Assembly (NCBI RefSeq): GCF_014236795.1
Contig: NZ_CP049017.1
Coordinates: forward strand, 598,001 to 662,000
DNA: 64,000 bases
Source: Xanthomonas theicola
GTDB lineage: Bacteria > Pseudomonadota > Gammaproteobacteria > Xanthomonadales > Xanthomonadaceae
Reading direction: 5' to 3'
The notes below the pieces were generated by a model. The model saw nothing but the letters and a program-made list of their open reading frames with translations, was not told the DNA's origin and ran no database searches. Positions 1 through 8,171 of this stretch are shown one piece after another. Made by a program: the position numbers and the translations under genes. The stretch's first letter is position 1. Each line of letters starts with the position of its first letter.

Positions 1-12
1 ACCAATGCCCAA

Positions 13-573
13 TCACGCATCCCGGCTCTCGAACAGCCGCTTCCAGCCGTCCAGGCCGAGTTTTTCCAGGGTCTGCAGGTTGCGCTCCACGATCACGTCC
101 GCTTCCGGGAACGCGGCCACGGCGCGTTCGACGCTGTCCTCGCGCAGCAGGTGCAGGGTGGGGAAGGGCGCGCGGTTGGTGTAGTTGCCGATGTCGTCCG
201 GCGCGGTGCCGGCGAACTGGTAGTGCGGATGGAAGCTGGCCACCTGCAGGATGCCGTGCAGGTCCAGCGCTTCCACCGCCGCGTCGGCGTTGTCCAGGAA
301 ATCGTTGTAGTCGAGGAAGTCGCCCAGCACCTGCGGATGCACGATCAACGTGGTGTCGATCTGCTCGGCCGGGGTGTCGCGCAGCAACAGCAGCTCCTCG
401 CCCAGTTCCTCCAGCAGCGCTTCGGGCGTGGTCGCGTCGCTGAGCACGTAGCGCACCTGCCGCTTGACGTGCACCGCCTTGGCGAACGGGCACAGGTTCA
501 GGCCGATCACCGCGCGTTCGAGCCACATGCGGGTCGCGGCGATCGGATCGGCGTTCGGGTTCGTGGCGTTCAA
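13..573 (-). CDS. DUF1415 domain-containing protein
   Basis: A protein of about 186 residues of the DUF1415 family, whose biochemical role is not established. The recognisable core is the conserved stretch GLNLCPFAKAVH near residues 20-35, followed by a mixed alpha/beta region rich in acidic residues. The start is chosen at the TTG at 573, preceded by a weak GGA ribosome-binding site. It keeps the family's usual N-terminal ATNPN...DPIAATR segment, which the first in-frame ATG (528) would remove. It reads in the same direction as yajQ, 65 bases downstream of it, so the two could be co-transcribed. The frame stays open further upstream across yajQ, but that part is only a shadow. Confidence 0.8.
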   Translation of the reverse strand: MNATNPNADPIAATRMWLERAVIGLNLCPFAKAVHVKRQVRYVLSDATTPEALLEELGEELLLLRDTPAEQIDTTLIVHPQVLGDFLDYNDFLDNADAAVEALDLHGILQVASFHPHYQFAGTAPDDIGNYTNRAPFPTLHLLREDSVERAVAAFPEADVIVERNLQTLEKLGLDGWKRLFESRDA

Positions 574-638
574 GGCGATTCCAACGGGCGAGGGGCGGTG
601 ATCGGGCGAGGCTGGCGACGGGGGGCGCCGGGTTCGGC

Positions 639-1121
639 TCAGTCGCGAAAATTCTCGAACTGCAGCGGCAGCTCGAAATCGCGCTTCTTCAGCAGCGCCA
701 TCACCTCCTGCAGGTCGTCGCGCTTCTTGCCGCTGATGCGCAGCTTGTCGCCGTTGATCTGCGCTTCCACCTTGAGCCTGGCGTCCTTGATCGTGGCGAC
801 GATCTTCTTGGCCAGCTTCTGCTCGATGCCCTGCTTGACCGTGATCTTCTGCCGGGCGCCGGCCAGGTTGGTCTCCACATCGCCCAATTCCATGCAGCGC
901 ACGTCGATGCCGCGCGCGATCAGCCGCGCACGCAGGATGTCGGTCATCTGCTTGACCTGGAAGTGGCTGGGCGCGGACTGGTGGATGACCTGCTCGTCGC
1001 GCTCGAACCTGGCTTCGACGCCCTTGAAGTCGAAGCGGGTGGATAGCTCGCGGTTGGCCTGGTCCACGGCATTGGTCAGTTCGTGGGTGTCGACTTCGGA
1101 GACGACATCGAAGGAAGGCAT
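639..1121 (-). CDS. yajQ: YajQ family cyclic di-GMP-binding protein
   Basis: A 160-residue protein with the typical YajQ opening MPSFDVVSEVD and the tail KRDFELPLQFENFRD, the full family length. YajQ proteins have two ferredoxin-like domains. The Xanthomonas homologue has been described as a cyclic-di-GMP effector that works with a LysR-type transcription factor to control virulence genes; that role is taken from the family, not shown here. The ATG lies just after an AGGAACCTCC-type purine-rich leader. The gene precedes the DUF1415 gene on the same strand and is divergent from the EamA transporter gene, with about 110 bases between their start codons for both promoters. Confidence 0.93.
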   Translation of the reverse strand: MPSFDVVSEVDTHELTNAVDQANRELSTRFDFKGVEARFERDEQVIHQSAPSHFQVKQMTDILRARLIARGIDVRCMELGDVETNLAGARQKITVKQGIEQKLAKKIVATIKDARLKVEAQINGDKLRISGKKRDDLQEVMALLKKRDFELPLQFENFRD

Positions 1122-1228
1122 GGAGGTTCCTCGGGAAAGACGCCATATCCTACCGATCTCGCCGCAGCGCCGCTGCCGATGCGGCAGCGGTGCTGGGCGC
1201 TGCGCCCGATCGCGGCGATAATCCGCCG

Positions 1229-2155
1229 ATGCCCGCTTCCCGTTCCAACGCCGCGGCCGCCGCCTGGATGGTCGCGGCGGTCGCTTGCTTCGCGCTGATG
1301 GATGCGGCGATGAAGCTGCTGGCCACGCACTATCCGGCGCTGCAGGTGGCCATGCTGCGCGGGGGCGCTTCGCTGCCGTTCGTGCTGCTGTGGGTGCTGG
1401 CCAGCGCCGGCCCGCGTTCGATCGTGACGGTGCGTTGGGGCCTGCATCTGCTGCGCGGCGTGCTCGGCATCGCCATGATCGGCTGCTTCGCCTGGGCGTT
1501 GCGCAGCCTGCCGCTGTCCACCGCGTACACGATCTACTTCGTCGCGCCGCTGCTGGTGGCGGCGTTGTCGGTGCCGTTGCTGGGCGAGCACGTCGGCCCG
1601 CGGCGCTGGGCCGCGATCGGCATCGGCCTGGTCGGGGTGCTGGTGGTGCTGCGCCCGGGCGTGGGCGGCTTCGTCTCGCTGCCGGGGCTGATGGTGCTGC
1701 TGGCCGCCACCGCCTACGCGGTCGCGTCGGTGTTGGTCAGCCTGCTGGCGCGCACCGATACGCCGCAGTCGCTGGTGGTCTGGTTCCTGCTCATCATGGC
1801 GCTGGGCGCCGGTGTGCTGGCGCTGCCGACCTGGGTGCCGCTGCGCCCGGCCGATGCCGGCTGGATCGCCACGCTGGGCCTGGCCGGCGCGCTGGGGCAG
1901 GTGGCCTTGACCGAGGCGTTCCGGCGCGGCGACGCCTCGCTGATCGCGCCGCTGGAGTACAGCGGCCTGATCTGGGTGATTCCGTGGGACTGGCTGCTGT
2001 GGCGCAAGCTGCCCGACGCCTGGACCTGGCTGGGCGCGGCGATCATCGTCGCCAGCGGGCTGTACCTGCTGCACCGCGAGCGCATCCGCGCCACCGTGCG
2101 TCCGCCGCCGCCGCCGCCGCCGCAGGCGCAGGCGCAGGCGCAGGCGCATCCGTAG
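1229..2155 (+). CDS. EamA/DMT-superfamily inner-membrane transporter
   Basis: A 308-residue polytopic membrane protein with about ten hydrophobic helices arranged as two EamA repeats (roughly residues 10-135 and 150-285). This is the drug/metabolite transporter superfamily, and the substrate cannot be deduced. The sequence FRRGDASLIAPLEYSGLIW in the second repeat is typical of the RhaT/YdcZ-like branch. The start is placed at ATG 1229 because the frame upstream adds 13 residues without membrane character. The last 20 residues are low complexity: seven prolines encoded by (CCG)7, then four Gln-Ala units encoded by a 6-bp tandem repeat. It is divergent from yajQ. Confidence 0.8.
   Translation: MPASRSNAAAAAWMVAAVACFALMDAAMKLLATHYPALQVAMLRGGASLPFVLLWVLASAGPRSIVTVRWGLHLLRGVLGIAMIGCFAWALRSLPLSTAYTIYFVAPLLVAALSVPLLGEHVGPRRWAAIGIGLVGVLVVLRPGVGGFVSLPGLMVLLAATAYAVASVLVSLLARTDTPQSLVVWFLLIMALGAGVLALPTWVPLRPADAGWIATLGLAGALGQVALTEAFRRGDASLIAPLEYSGLIWVIPWDWLLWRKLPDAWTWLGAAIIVASGLYLLHRERIRATVRPPPPPPPQAQAQAQAHP
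2102..2146 (+). repeat. Coding simple repeats (CCG)7 and (CAGGCG)4
   Basis: At the 3' end of the EamA gene, seven CCG triplets (2102-2122) are followed at once by four copies of CAGGCG (2123-2146). Changes in whole triplets or hexamers would alter only the length of the cytoplasmic tail. A one-base slip would extend or change the C-terminus. Confidence 0.9.
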
Positions 2156-2186
2156 CCGGCGCCGCTGCCGGCGACAGTGCGCGCAA

Positions 2187-2211
2187 GCGTTAGAATCGAA
2201 TGGACTAACGC
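2187..2211 (+). promoter_or_regulatory. Hairpin overlapping a TAGAAT -10-like box upstream of metN
   Basis: GCGTTAG (2187-2193) and CTAACGC (2205-2211) form a perfect 7-bp inverted repeat, and TAGAAT at 2191-2196 resembles a sigma-70 -10 element. It lies 60-80 bases before the probable metN start. The inverted repeat could be a repressor operator over the promoter or simply a hairpin; no convincing -35 box was found. This is an inference from sequence only. Confidence 0.35.
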
Positions 2212-2269
2212 GCGCAACCTTGGCCTGCTAGGCTTTGCGCCCCCCCCTTCCGCTGCCGGCCCCCGCGCG

Positions 2270-3277
2270 TTGATCCAGTTCGAGCACCTGCACAAGTCCT
2301 ACTCCCTCGCCGGCCAACCGGTCGTGGCGCTGCACCCGCTCGACCTGCGTATCGAGGCCGGCGAGGTGTTCGGCATCGTCGGCCACTCCGGCGCCGGCAA
2401 GTCGACCCTGATCCGGCTGATCAACCGGCTCGAGGAACCCAGCGGCGGACGCCTGCTGATCGACGACGAGGACGTCACCGCGCTGGACCGCACCGGGCTG
2501 CGCATGCTGCGCCAGCGCGTGGGCATGATCTTCCAGCACTTCAACCTGCTGTCCTCGCGCAGCGTCGCTAGCAACGTCGCCTTCCCGCTGGAGCTGGCCG
2601 GTACTCCGCGCGCGGAGATCGACGCGCGGGTGGCCGAACTGCTGGCCCGGGTCGGTCTGGCCGAGCACGCCGGCAAGTACCCGGCGCAGCTGTCGGGCGG
2701 ACAAAAGCAGCGCGTCGGCATCGCCCGCGCACTGGCCACGCGGCCGCGCATCCTGCTGTGCGATGAGGCCACCAGCGCGCTGGATCCGCAGACCACCGCC
2801 TCGGTGCTGCGCCTGCTGGCGCAGATCAACCGCGAGCTGGGCCTGACCATCGTGCTGATCACCCACGAGATGGAGGTGATCCGCCGGGTCTGCGACCGCG
2901 TGGCGGTGCTCGACGCCGGACGCCTGGTCGAAAGCGGGCCGGTCACCGAGGTGTTTTTGCATCCGCGGCATCCGACCACACGCCGTTTCGTGTCCGAGGC
3001 CGAGCACGTCGACGCGGGCGAACTGCATTGTGACTTCGCCGCGGTGGGCGGGCGCATCCTGCGCCTGACCTTCCTCGGCGGCGATACCTACGCGCCGCTG
3101 CTCGGGCGCATCGCGCGCGCCACCGCGGTCGACTACAACATCCTGTCCGGGCGCATCGACCGGATCAAGGATACCCCGTACGGCCAGCTGACCGTGGCCC
3201 TGGTCGGCGGCGACGTGGACGCGGCGCAGGCCGCGTTCGCCGCCGCCGGCGTGCATGTGGAGGAACTGCGCCGATGA
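2270..3277 (+). CDS. metN: Methionine ABC transporter ATP-binding protein MetN
   Basis: A 335-residue ATPase that energises D/L-methionine import with the permease MetI and the lipoprotein MetQ. The start is taken at TTG 2270, because homologues begin (M)IQFxxLHKSY and the frame upstream would run through a GTG in the promoter hairpin. Walker A (GHSGAGKST) is at residues 38-46. The signature [15 protein letters not shown] and Walker [13 protein letters not shown] follow, and the last about 90 residues form the NIL substrate-sensing domain through which methionine inhibits the transporter. metI starts inside the stop codon (ATGA overlap), so translation is coupled. Confidence 0.92.
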   Translation: MIQFEHLHKSYSLAGQPVVALHPLDLRIEAGEVFGIVGHSGAGKSTLIRLINRLEEPSGGRLLIDDEDVTALDRTGLRMLRQRVGMIFQHFNLLSSRSVASNVAFPLELAGTPRAEIDARVAELLARVGLAEHAGKYPAQLSGGQKQRVGIARALATRPRILLCDEATSALDPQTTASVLRLLAQINRELGLTIVLITHEMEVIRRVCDRVAVLDAGRLVESGPVTEVFLHPRHPTTRRFVSEAEHVDAGELHCDFAAVGGRILRLTFLGGDTYAPLLGRIARATAVDYNILSGRIDRIKDTPYGQLTVALVGGDVDAAQAAFAAAGVHVEELRR

Positions 3278-3969
3278 TCCCGTTCGCCACCGTTGCCAGC
3301 GGGTTCTTCCGCAATCTCGACGCCGGCAAGTGGGCCGAGATCGGCAACGCCACGCTGGATACGCTGTTGATGCTCGGCGGCGCGCTGCCGCTAACCCTGC
3401 TGATCGGCCTGCCGCTGGGCGTGCTGCTGTTCCTGACCGGGCCGCGCCAGACTCACCAGCGGCCGCTGCTGTACGGCGCGTTGGCGCTGGCGATCAACGT
3501 GCTGCGCTCGGTGCCCTTCATCATCCTGATGATCGCGATGATCCCGCTGACGCTGTGGGCGATGGGTACCTCGCTGGGCGTGCGCGGCGCGATCCTGCCA
3601 TTGGTGGTGGGGGCGGCGCCGTTCTACGCGCGGCTGGTGGAGACCGCGCTGCGCGAAGTGGACCGCGGCGTGGTCGAGGCCAGCCTGGCGATGGGCGCGA
3701 CCACCTGGCAGCTGGTGGCGCGGGTGCTGCTGCCCGAGGCGCGGCCGGGGCTGATCGCCGGCGCGACGGTGACCACCATCGCGCTGATCGGCTTCACTGC
3801 GATGGGCGGCGCGATCGGTTCCGGCGGCCTCGGCGACCTGGCCTATCGCGACGGCTACCAGCGCTCGCACGCCGACGTGGCGCTGGTCACCGTGGTGGTG
3901 CTGCTGTTGCTGGTGCAAGCACTGCAGACGCTCGGCGATCGCCTGGTCGCGCACTACAGCCGGCGTTGA
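3274..3969 (+). CDS. metI: Methionine ABC transporter permease MetI
   Basis: A 231-residue inner-membrane permease with five to six hydrophobic helices. It carries the binding-protein-dependent transport EAA loop ([27 protein letters not shown], near residues 130-152) that contacts MetN. The motif [14 protein letters not shown] near the C-terminus is characteristic of MetI. It overlaps metN by four bases and is followed after 185 bases by metQ. That gap holds a large hairpin, which could separate high expression of the lipoprotein from the membrane components. Confidence 0.93.
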   Translation: MIPFATVASGFFRNLDAGKWAEIGNATLDTLLMLGGALPLTLLIGLPLGVLLFLTGPRQTHQRPLLYGALALAINVLRSVPFIILMIAMIPLTLWAMGTSLGVRGAILPLVVGAAPFYARLVETALREVDRGVVEASLAMGATTWQLVARVLLPEARPGLIAGATVTTIALIGFTAMGGAIGSGGLGDLAYRDGYQRSHADVALVTVVVLLLLVQALQTLGDRLVAHYSRR

Positions 3970-3987
3970 GCCGCATCGTTCTTGCAT

Positions 3988-4049
3988 AGGTGCGGCGTCG
4001 GCCGCGGTCGGCATTTGCCGGTAGCGCGGTCGCGGCCGACGCCGCACCT
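3988..4049. repeat. 19-bp perfect inverted repeat between metI and metQ (REP-like doublet)
   Basis: AGGTGCGGCGTCGGCCGCG (3988-4006) is the exact reverse complement of 4031-4049, with a 24-base loop. Each arm contains the palindromic core GCGGCxTCxGCCGC, which is also the core of the repeat at 49511-49578. It would form a very stable mRNA hairpin within the met operon. No T-run follows, so it is more likely a REP doublet affecting mRNA stability or partial termination than a full terminator. Confidence 0.85.
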
Positions 4050-4154
4050 GCCCCAAGCGACATGGGCCTTTCGCCGCACATCGCGGCCGGGTCTGCTAGC
4101 GTGCCCGCAGACCCGCCCGCGCCATTCTTTTTCCCACGTTTCCGGATGCCTGCC

Positions 4155-4958
4155 ATGAACAACCTCCCGTTTCGTCTGCTGCTCGCCACCGCCGTGCTGG
4201 CCCTGGCCGCCTGCGGGACGTCCACGTCCGGCGCCGACAACGGCCGGCTCAGCGTCGCCGCCACCGCGGTGCCGCACGCGGAAATCCTGGAGGTGGTCAA
4301 GCCGCTGCTGGCCAAGCAGGGCGTGACCCTGGAGGTGCGCGTGTTCAACGACTACGTGCAGCCCAACGACCAGGTGGTGCAGAAGCAGATCGACGTGAAC
4401 TACTTCCAGACCGCGCCGTACCTGGACGCCTACAACCGCGATCGCAAGAGCGACCTGGTCGCCGTGATCGGCGTGCACATCGAGCCGTTCGGCGCCTATT
4501 CGCGCCGCGTCAAGTCGCTGGCCGAACTGCCGCAGGGCGCCGACGTGGTGATCCCCAACGATCCCAGCAACAACAGTCGCGCGCTGATCCTGCTCGACAA
4601 GGCCGGGGTCATCAAGCTCAAGGATCCGGGCAACGCGTTGTCCACCCAGCGCGACATCGCCGCCAACCCGAAACAGCTGAAGTTTCGCGAGCTGGATTCG
4701 GCGATGCTGCCGCGGGTGCTGGACCAGGTCGACCTGGCGCTGATCAACACCAATTACGCGCTCGACGCCGGGCTCAATCCCACCCGCGACGCGCTGGCGA
4801 TCGAAAGCAAGGACTCGCCGTACGTGAACTTCCTGGTCGCGCGCGCCGACGACAAGGACGACCCGCGCGTGCAGAAACTGGCCAAGGCGCTGACCAGCCC
4901 CGAGGTCAAGGTGTTCATCCAGCACAAGTACCAGGGCGCGGTGCTGCCGGCGTTCTGA
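4155..4958 (+). CDS. metQ: Methionine-binding lipoprotein MetQ
   Basis: A 267-residue substrate-binding lipoprotein. The signal peptide ends in the lipobox LAAC (Cys about residue 17), so the mature protein is lipid-anchored. The NlpA/MetQ fold is evident in VAATAVPHAEILEVVKPLL, KQIDVNYFQTAPYLDAYN and the C-terminal SPEVKVFIQHKYQGAVLPAF. An alternative in-frame ATG at 4146 adds three residues. It is the third gene of metNIQ and delivers methionine to MetI. No rho-independent terminator was found behind it; the next gene reads toward it on the opposite strand only 25 bases away. Confidence 0.92.
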   Translation: MNNLPFRLLLATAVLALAACGTSTSGADNGRLSVAATAVPHAEILEVVKPLLAKQGVTLEVRVFNDYVQPNDQVVQKQIDVNYFQTAPYLDAYNRDRKSDLVAVIGVHIEPFGAYSRRVKSLAELPQGADVVIPNDPSNNSRALILLDKAGVIKLKDPGNALSTQRDIAANPKQLKFRELDSAMLPRVLDQVDLALINTNYALDAGLNPTRDALAIESKDSPYVNFLVARADDKDDPRVQKLAKALTSPEVKVFIQHKYQGAVLPAF

Positions 4959-4982
4959 ACGCTGGCAGCCGTTGTTCCGGGA

Positions 4983-5564
4983 TCATTTGAGCGATTTTGC
5001 GGCTTCAAGCGTTTGTTTATCAGCGGGCGCGATGTGAATGCTGCTCAGGCATTGCGGGTTGCTCTGCGGGAACGAAAATTCCACTTTTCCCCGACTCTTC
5101 GCTACGGACAACGTCAATACTTCCGAGTCGCTTTGCCCTCTCGGCACGTTTGAAACAAGATATTTGGAGTATCGGTTTTTGAAGTCTTGGCGAGAGATGC
5201 AAGAGCCTTCCAGGTTGAGTGTTACCGAAGTTATCCTGCTTGCATCGGGCGATATCCGGATCGACGACTCTCTGGCAACCAAGCGGTCGCCTATTTTCAA
5301 TTTGCCTCCATCAATGATGGATGTCTTGCCTGCGCCAAGAGATATTGGATTTGAAATGTGGTCGCCAGGCCACGAATCGATGAATTGCGAAGGTGTTTCC
5401 ATCATTTGGCTCGAAATATGTTCCGTGAACTCAAAGACGCGATCGGCATCTGCTGATGTCGCCCTGCTTTGGCCATCTTCTGCGTGAGCTGGTGGAGTCA
5501 TAAAATTCAGCAGGGATGCTAGGAGAAAATGAAATACGGAGAAATTTTTAAGGAATTTTGTCAT
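4983..5564 (-). CDS. Hypothetical exported protein, low GC
   Basis: A 193-residue protein of unknown family. The start ATG at 5564 has a clear GGAG at a proper distance and begins a signal peptide (MTKFLKNFSVFHFLLASLLN..., cleavage probably after AHA), so the mature protein is periplasmic or secreted. The rest is a polar, beta-rich sequence with two cysteines, one in NLEGSCIS and one in QSNPQCLSS, that could form a disulfide. Base composition and codon use are clearly more AT-rich than the flanking metQ and OmpW-like genes, suggesting acquisition by transfer together with the next gene, which reads in the same direction 121 bases upstream. Confidence 0.6.
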   Translation of the reverse strand: MTKFLKNFSVFHFLLASLLNFMTPPAHAEDGQSRATSADADRVFEFTEHISSQMMETPSQFIDSWPGDHISNPISLGAGKTSIIDGGKLKIGDRLVARESSIRISPDASRITSVTLNLEGSCISRQDFKNRYSKYLVSNVPRGQSDSEVLTLSVAKSRGKVEFSFPQSNPQCLSSIHIAPADKQTLEAAKSLK

Positions 5565-5685
5565 ACTGTTCTCCGTAATAGTCGTTATAGTTCTGCCCAG
5601 TGGTTGAGGTGATATTATTGTCGCAAAAGGTTTTTCCTGCATTCGATGCTACGTTGGGTCCTCCGGCATAATAGCTCGCGAAGAG

Positions 5686-6153
5686 TTATTCTGTATTCGA
5701 TGCGGCCAGCTTGATGTCGGCGCTATTCTGTGGAAAATTCCATATTTCATTTCTTGCGGTAATATTGTTTATTACGGCCAATCCCTCCATTTTGCAAGCT
5801 TCATCTATATATGCTTGGCGAGTTGTCACTGGAAACGAGTAGTTGAAGTTGACGTGGCCGAATTCATGGGCCAGGGCCGACACTCTAAAGTACAGCTGAG
5901 GAACGTCCTGGCTATCGCAACTATAGTGTTGAATATAAGCAATCTTGGCTATTGTGTCTGTATAGTTGGCCGGGCCGTAAGCTATTGTGTAAGTAGTGTT
6001 GTTATTGATTTGATTGGTGAGAGTCGTTGATCCGGACGCTATGAAGTCAACGCAGGTTCCAAGCCCTGTGTGCGGCGTGTTTGTTTGGCCGCTAGCTTCA
6101 AGACTTATCAGTGCAAGAAAAAATAGAGCTGGTGGGTAGTATCTTATTTTCAT
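5686..6153 (-). CDS. Hypothetical exported protein with HEFGH zinc-protease-like motif
   Basis: A 155-residue protein with a signal peptide (MKIRYYPPALFFLALISL, cut near EASG), preceded by AGGAC at a suitable distance from ATG 6153. The segment ALAHEFGHVNF matches the HExxH zinc-binding signature. About 25 residues later, DEACKMEGLAVINN offers a glutamate that could be the third ligand, as in gluzincin-type peptidases. Overall it is shorter than known peptidase families and may be a small secreted metalloprotease or an effector-like protein. Its low GC content and position next to another exported low-GC gene point to a small acquired pair. Activity is inferred from the motif only. Confidence 0.6.
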   Translation of the reverse strand: MKIRYYPPALFFLALISLEASGQTNTPHTGLGTCVDFIASGSTTLTNQINNNTTYTIAYGPANYTDTIAKIAYIQHYSCDSQDVPQLYFRVSALAHEFGHVNFNYSFPVTTRQAYIDEACKMEGLAVINNITARNEIWNFPQNSADIKLAASNTE

Positions 6154-6738
6154 GTAATGTCCTTTTTCATGATTTCCACAGGTTGCATTTTTTACTCTTG
6201 CCAACGTAGCGTAGGTTTTCTAGTCGGGTCGAAATGAGAGATTGATCAATAAATGGCCATGGGGTCCGTCAGGCTTCTATCGTGCAGGCAGCGGCAGTCG
6301 AACCTGTAACCTGTAGTTGACTTGGGACAGTTCGAGATCAGGGACTGCCAGCGTTTGCATGGCCGCGGTCGGTTCGGAAGATGGCCGGTGAGTGTCCACG
6401 AAACAGCCCATGCAAGGCGCCAGGCCCAGCGCTTGTCCACATTGATGTGCTCAAGCACACACTGGTCTGCCTCGTGTTTGTTGGAGCGGCCGGCGTTTTC
6501 CCTGGCCGATCTTCATTGCCTCGGTGTGCGGATGCGTCCAGTCCAACAGCCGTTCGAGACGGCCGTTCTCAGTCGAGGCAGGTCAGTCTCGAAATAGGGT
6601 ATGACGCTGTTCGGCGCATGATGCTGGCCGTCCTGGTTTGGCGTTTCCCGTCGTGCCTCTGCCGGTCGATGTCATCCCCACCCACTGTCCCAGATAGGCC
6701 GCCGCGGTCGCGGCCTTGAGCATCGTGCCATCAAAAGC
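6154..6738. other. 585-bp region without a convincing gene
   Basis: Both strands were read. The open frames here (the longest about 110 codons) lack ribosome-binding sites, resemble no family I know, and one runs through the terminator at 6739-6764. The first 90 bases are AT-rich like the upstream island and probably hold its promoter. The remainder may be decayed sequence from an old insertion. Confidence 0.5.
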
Positions 6739-6764
6739 AAGACCCCGACCGAGGCCGGGGTCTT
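6739..6764 (-). terminator. Rho-independent terminator of the OmpW-like gene
   Basis: AAGACCCCG (6739-6747) pairs perfectly with CGGGGTCTT (6756-6764). Read on the minus strand, the stem is followed by CTTGCTTTTGA, a moderate U-tract. It lies 53 bases after the stop codon of the porin gene. Confidence 0.8.
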
Positions 6765-6816
6765 TCAACCGTTCCGTGGGGGGCGCATACATCTGGCCCG
6801 CCCGAGGTAGACGCGC

Positions 6817-7449
6817 TTAGAAGCGCGCGCCGACGCCGAAGCTGACCAGCCACGGATCCAGCTTCAGGTCCTGGCCGGTGCCGTTGCCGGCGACCTGCAG
6901 TTCCGGACGCGAATGCATGTAGCGCGCATCGGCGCGCGCGAACCAGTTCGAATTGATGTTCATGTCCACGCCGACGGTGCCGATCGCACCCTTGGCGGTG
7001 TCCAGGCTCACGTGCTGGCCGCTGGCCGACAGGCCGTTGATCTTCTCGTTGCTGAAGTTGGACGCGTAGTAGCCGACGCCGACGAACGGACGGAACACGT
7101 TGTCCGCCTGGCCGAAGTGGTACTGGCCGCTCAGCGCCAGCGGCTGTTGTTCGACGCTACCGACCTTGCCCACGCCGCTGGAGCTGACGCGGTGGTTGAA
7201 CTTGTCGGCCGCGCCCCACAGTTCGAGCGCCCAGTTGTCGTTGATCAGCCAGCTGGCGCTGATGGTCGGCGCCGGGCCGCCGTCGACGTCGAGGCCGTTG
7301 GCCGGCTTGGAATGGGGGTCGAGCAGGGTCGCGCTGCCGACGACGGCAAAGCGCTTGCCGGATGCGGTGTCGCCATCCTGCGCAAACGCGGCGGGCGCGA
7401 ACGCAAGGGCGGAAACGACAGCCAGACTCAGAGTTTGAATGGACCGCAT
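6817..7449 (-). CDS. ompW: OmpW family outer-membrane protein
   Basis: A 210-residue outer-membrane protein. The signal peptide (MRSIQTLSLAVVSALAFAPA, cut after AFA) is followed by an eight-stranded beta-barrel pattern. ISASWLINDNWALELWG, VFRPFVGVGYYASNFSNE and a C-terminal strand ending in Phe (LVSFGVGARF) are all typical of OmpW. OmpW forms a small hydrophobic channel, and its physiological cargo is unclear. GAGGAG precedes ATG 7449. It stands alone as a transcription unit with its own terminator and is divergent from the glycosylase gene across 182 bases. Confidence 0.85.
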   Translation of the reverse strand: MRSIQTLSLAVVSALAFAPAAFAQDGDTASGKRFAVVGSATLLDPHSKPANGLDVDGGPAPTISASWLINDNWALELWGAADKFNHRVSSSGVGKVGSVEQQPLALSGQYHFGQADNVFRPFVGVGYYASNFSNEKINGLSASGQHVSLDTAKGAIGTVGVDMNINSNWFARADARYMHSRPELQVAGNGTGQDLKLDPWLVSFGVGARF

Positions 7450-7631
7450 GGGAATCTCCTCAATCTTTTTTTTGTGGGGCCACAGGAGTGGGCGTGCACA
7501 CCGTATCGATGCGAAGATGAATCGACGCCGACCTCGGTCGAGCGAATGCGAGCCTTGTTCAGACACACGCGTCCGATGCCTGAAATAACGAGGTTTTAAG
7601 ACTTGGCGACATTCATCGAGGTGGGTTCGAC

Positions 7632-8165
7632 GTGACGACGGACGCCGTGTCGCGCGGCTTGCCCGCGCAGATTCGCGACGATTGCCGGGTGCTGATTCTC
7701 GGCTCCATGCCCGGCGCGCTGTCGCTGCAGCTCGCGCGCTACTACGCCCATCCGCGCAACCGCTTGTGGCCATTGCTGGGCGGGTTGTGCGGTTTCGATC
7801 CGCAGCTGGACTATCACGCGCGCCTGCAGGCAGCGCACGCCTGCGGCGTGGGCCTATGGGACGTGATCGGCCAGTGTCGGCGCAGCGGCAGCCTGGATAC
7901 GGCGATCGTGCGCGGCAGCGAAGTGCCCAATCCCTTGCCTGCGCGCATCGCGCAGTTGTCGCAGTTGCGTGCGATCGCCTGCAACGGCGCCGCGGCGGCG
8001 AACGCGTTCGCGCGTTTCGTGCAGCCGCAGCTGGCGCCGCGGGAGCCGCCGCCGGCGGTGCTGGCGCTACCCTCGACCAGTCCGGCCAATGCCGCCTTCT
8101 CGCTGGCAAGGCTGCAGCAGGCGTGGGCGCCGCTGCAGGTGTGGCTCACGCCAGCGCCCACCTAG
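7632..8165 (+). CDS. DNA-deoxyinosine glycosylase (UDG superfamily, family 6-like)
   Basis: A 177-residue protein of the uracil-DNA glycosylase superfamily. Characteristic motifs are LILGSMPGALSLQLARYYAHPRNRLWPLL (motif 1 region, residues 20-48) and LPSTSPANAAF near residues 142-152 (motif 2). This set is the hallmark of hypoxanthine/deoxyinosine glycosylases that remove deaminated adenine and start base-excision repair. The asparagine in PRN is the expected catalytic-pocket residue. The start codon is GTG 7632 with GAGGTGG upstream. It is followed convergently by a frameshifted membrane-protein gene only six bases away. Confidence 0.85.
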   Translation: MTTDAVSRGLPAQIRDDCRVLILGSMPGALSLQLARYYAHPRNRLWPLLGGLCGFDPQLDYHARLQAAHACGVGLWDVIGQCRRSGSLDTAIVRGSEVPNPLPARIAQLSQLRAIACNGAAAANAFARFVQPQLAPREPPPAVLALPSTSPANAAFSLARLQQAWAPLQVWLTPAPT

Positions 8166-8171
8166 CCCGGA

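Noticed and set aside
13..1146. A single 377-codon frame spanning the DUF1415 gene and yajQ on the minus strand
   Set aside because: The upstream 190 codons are low-complexity Arg/Ala/Gln sequence antisense-like in composition and lie over the well-supported yajQ frame; only the DUF1415 part is real.
6246..6792. Small open frames of 70-112 codons in the gap before the OmpW-like gene
   Set aside because: No ribosome-binding sites, no familiar sequence, and one reads through a clear terminator hairpin.
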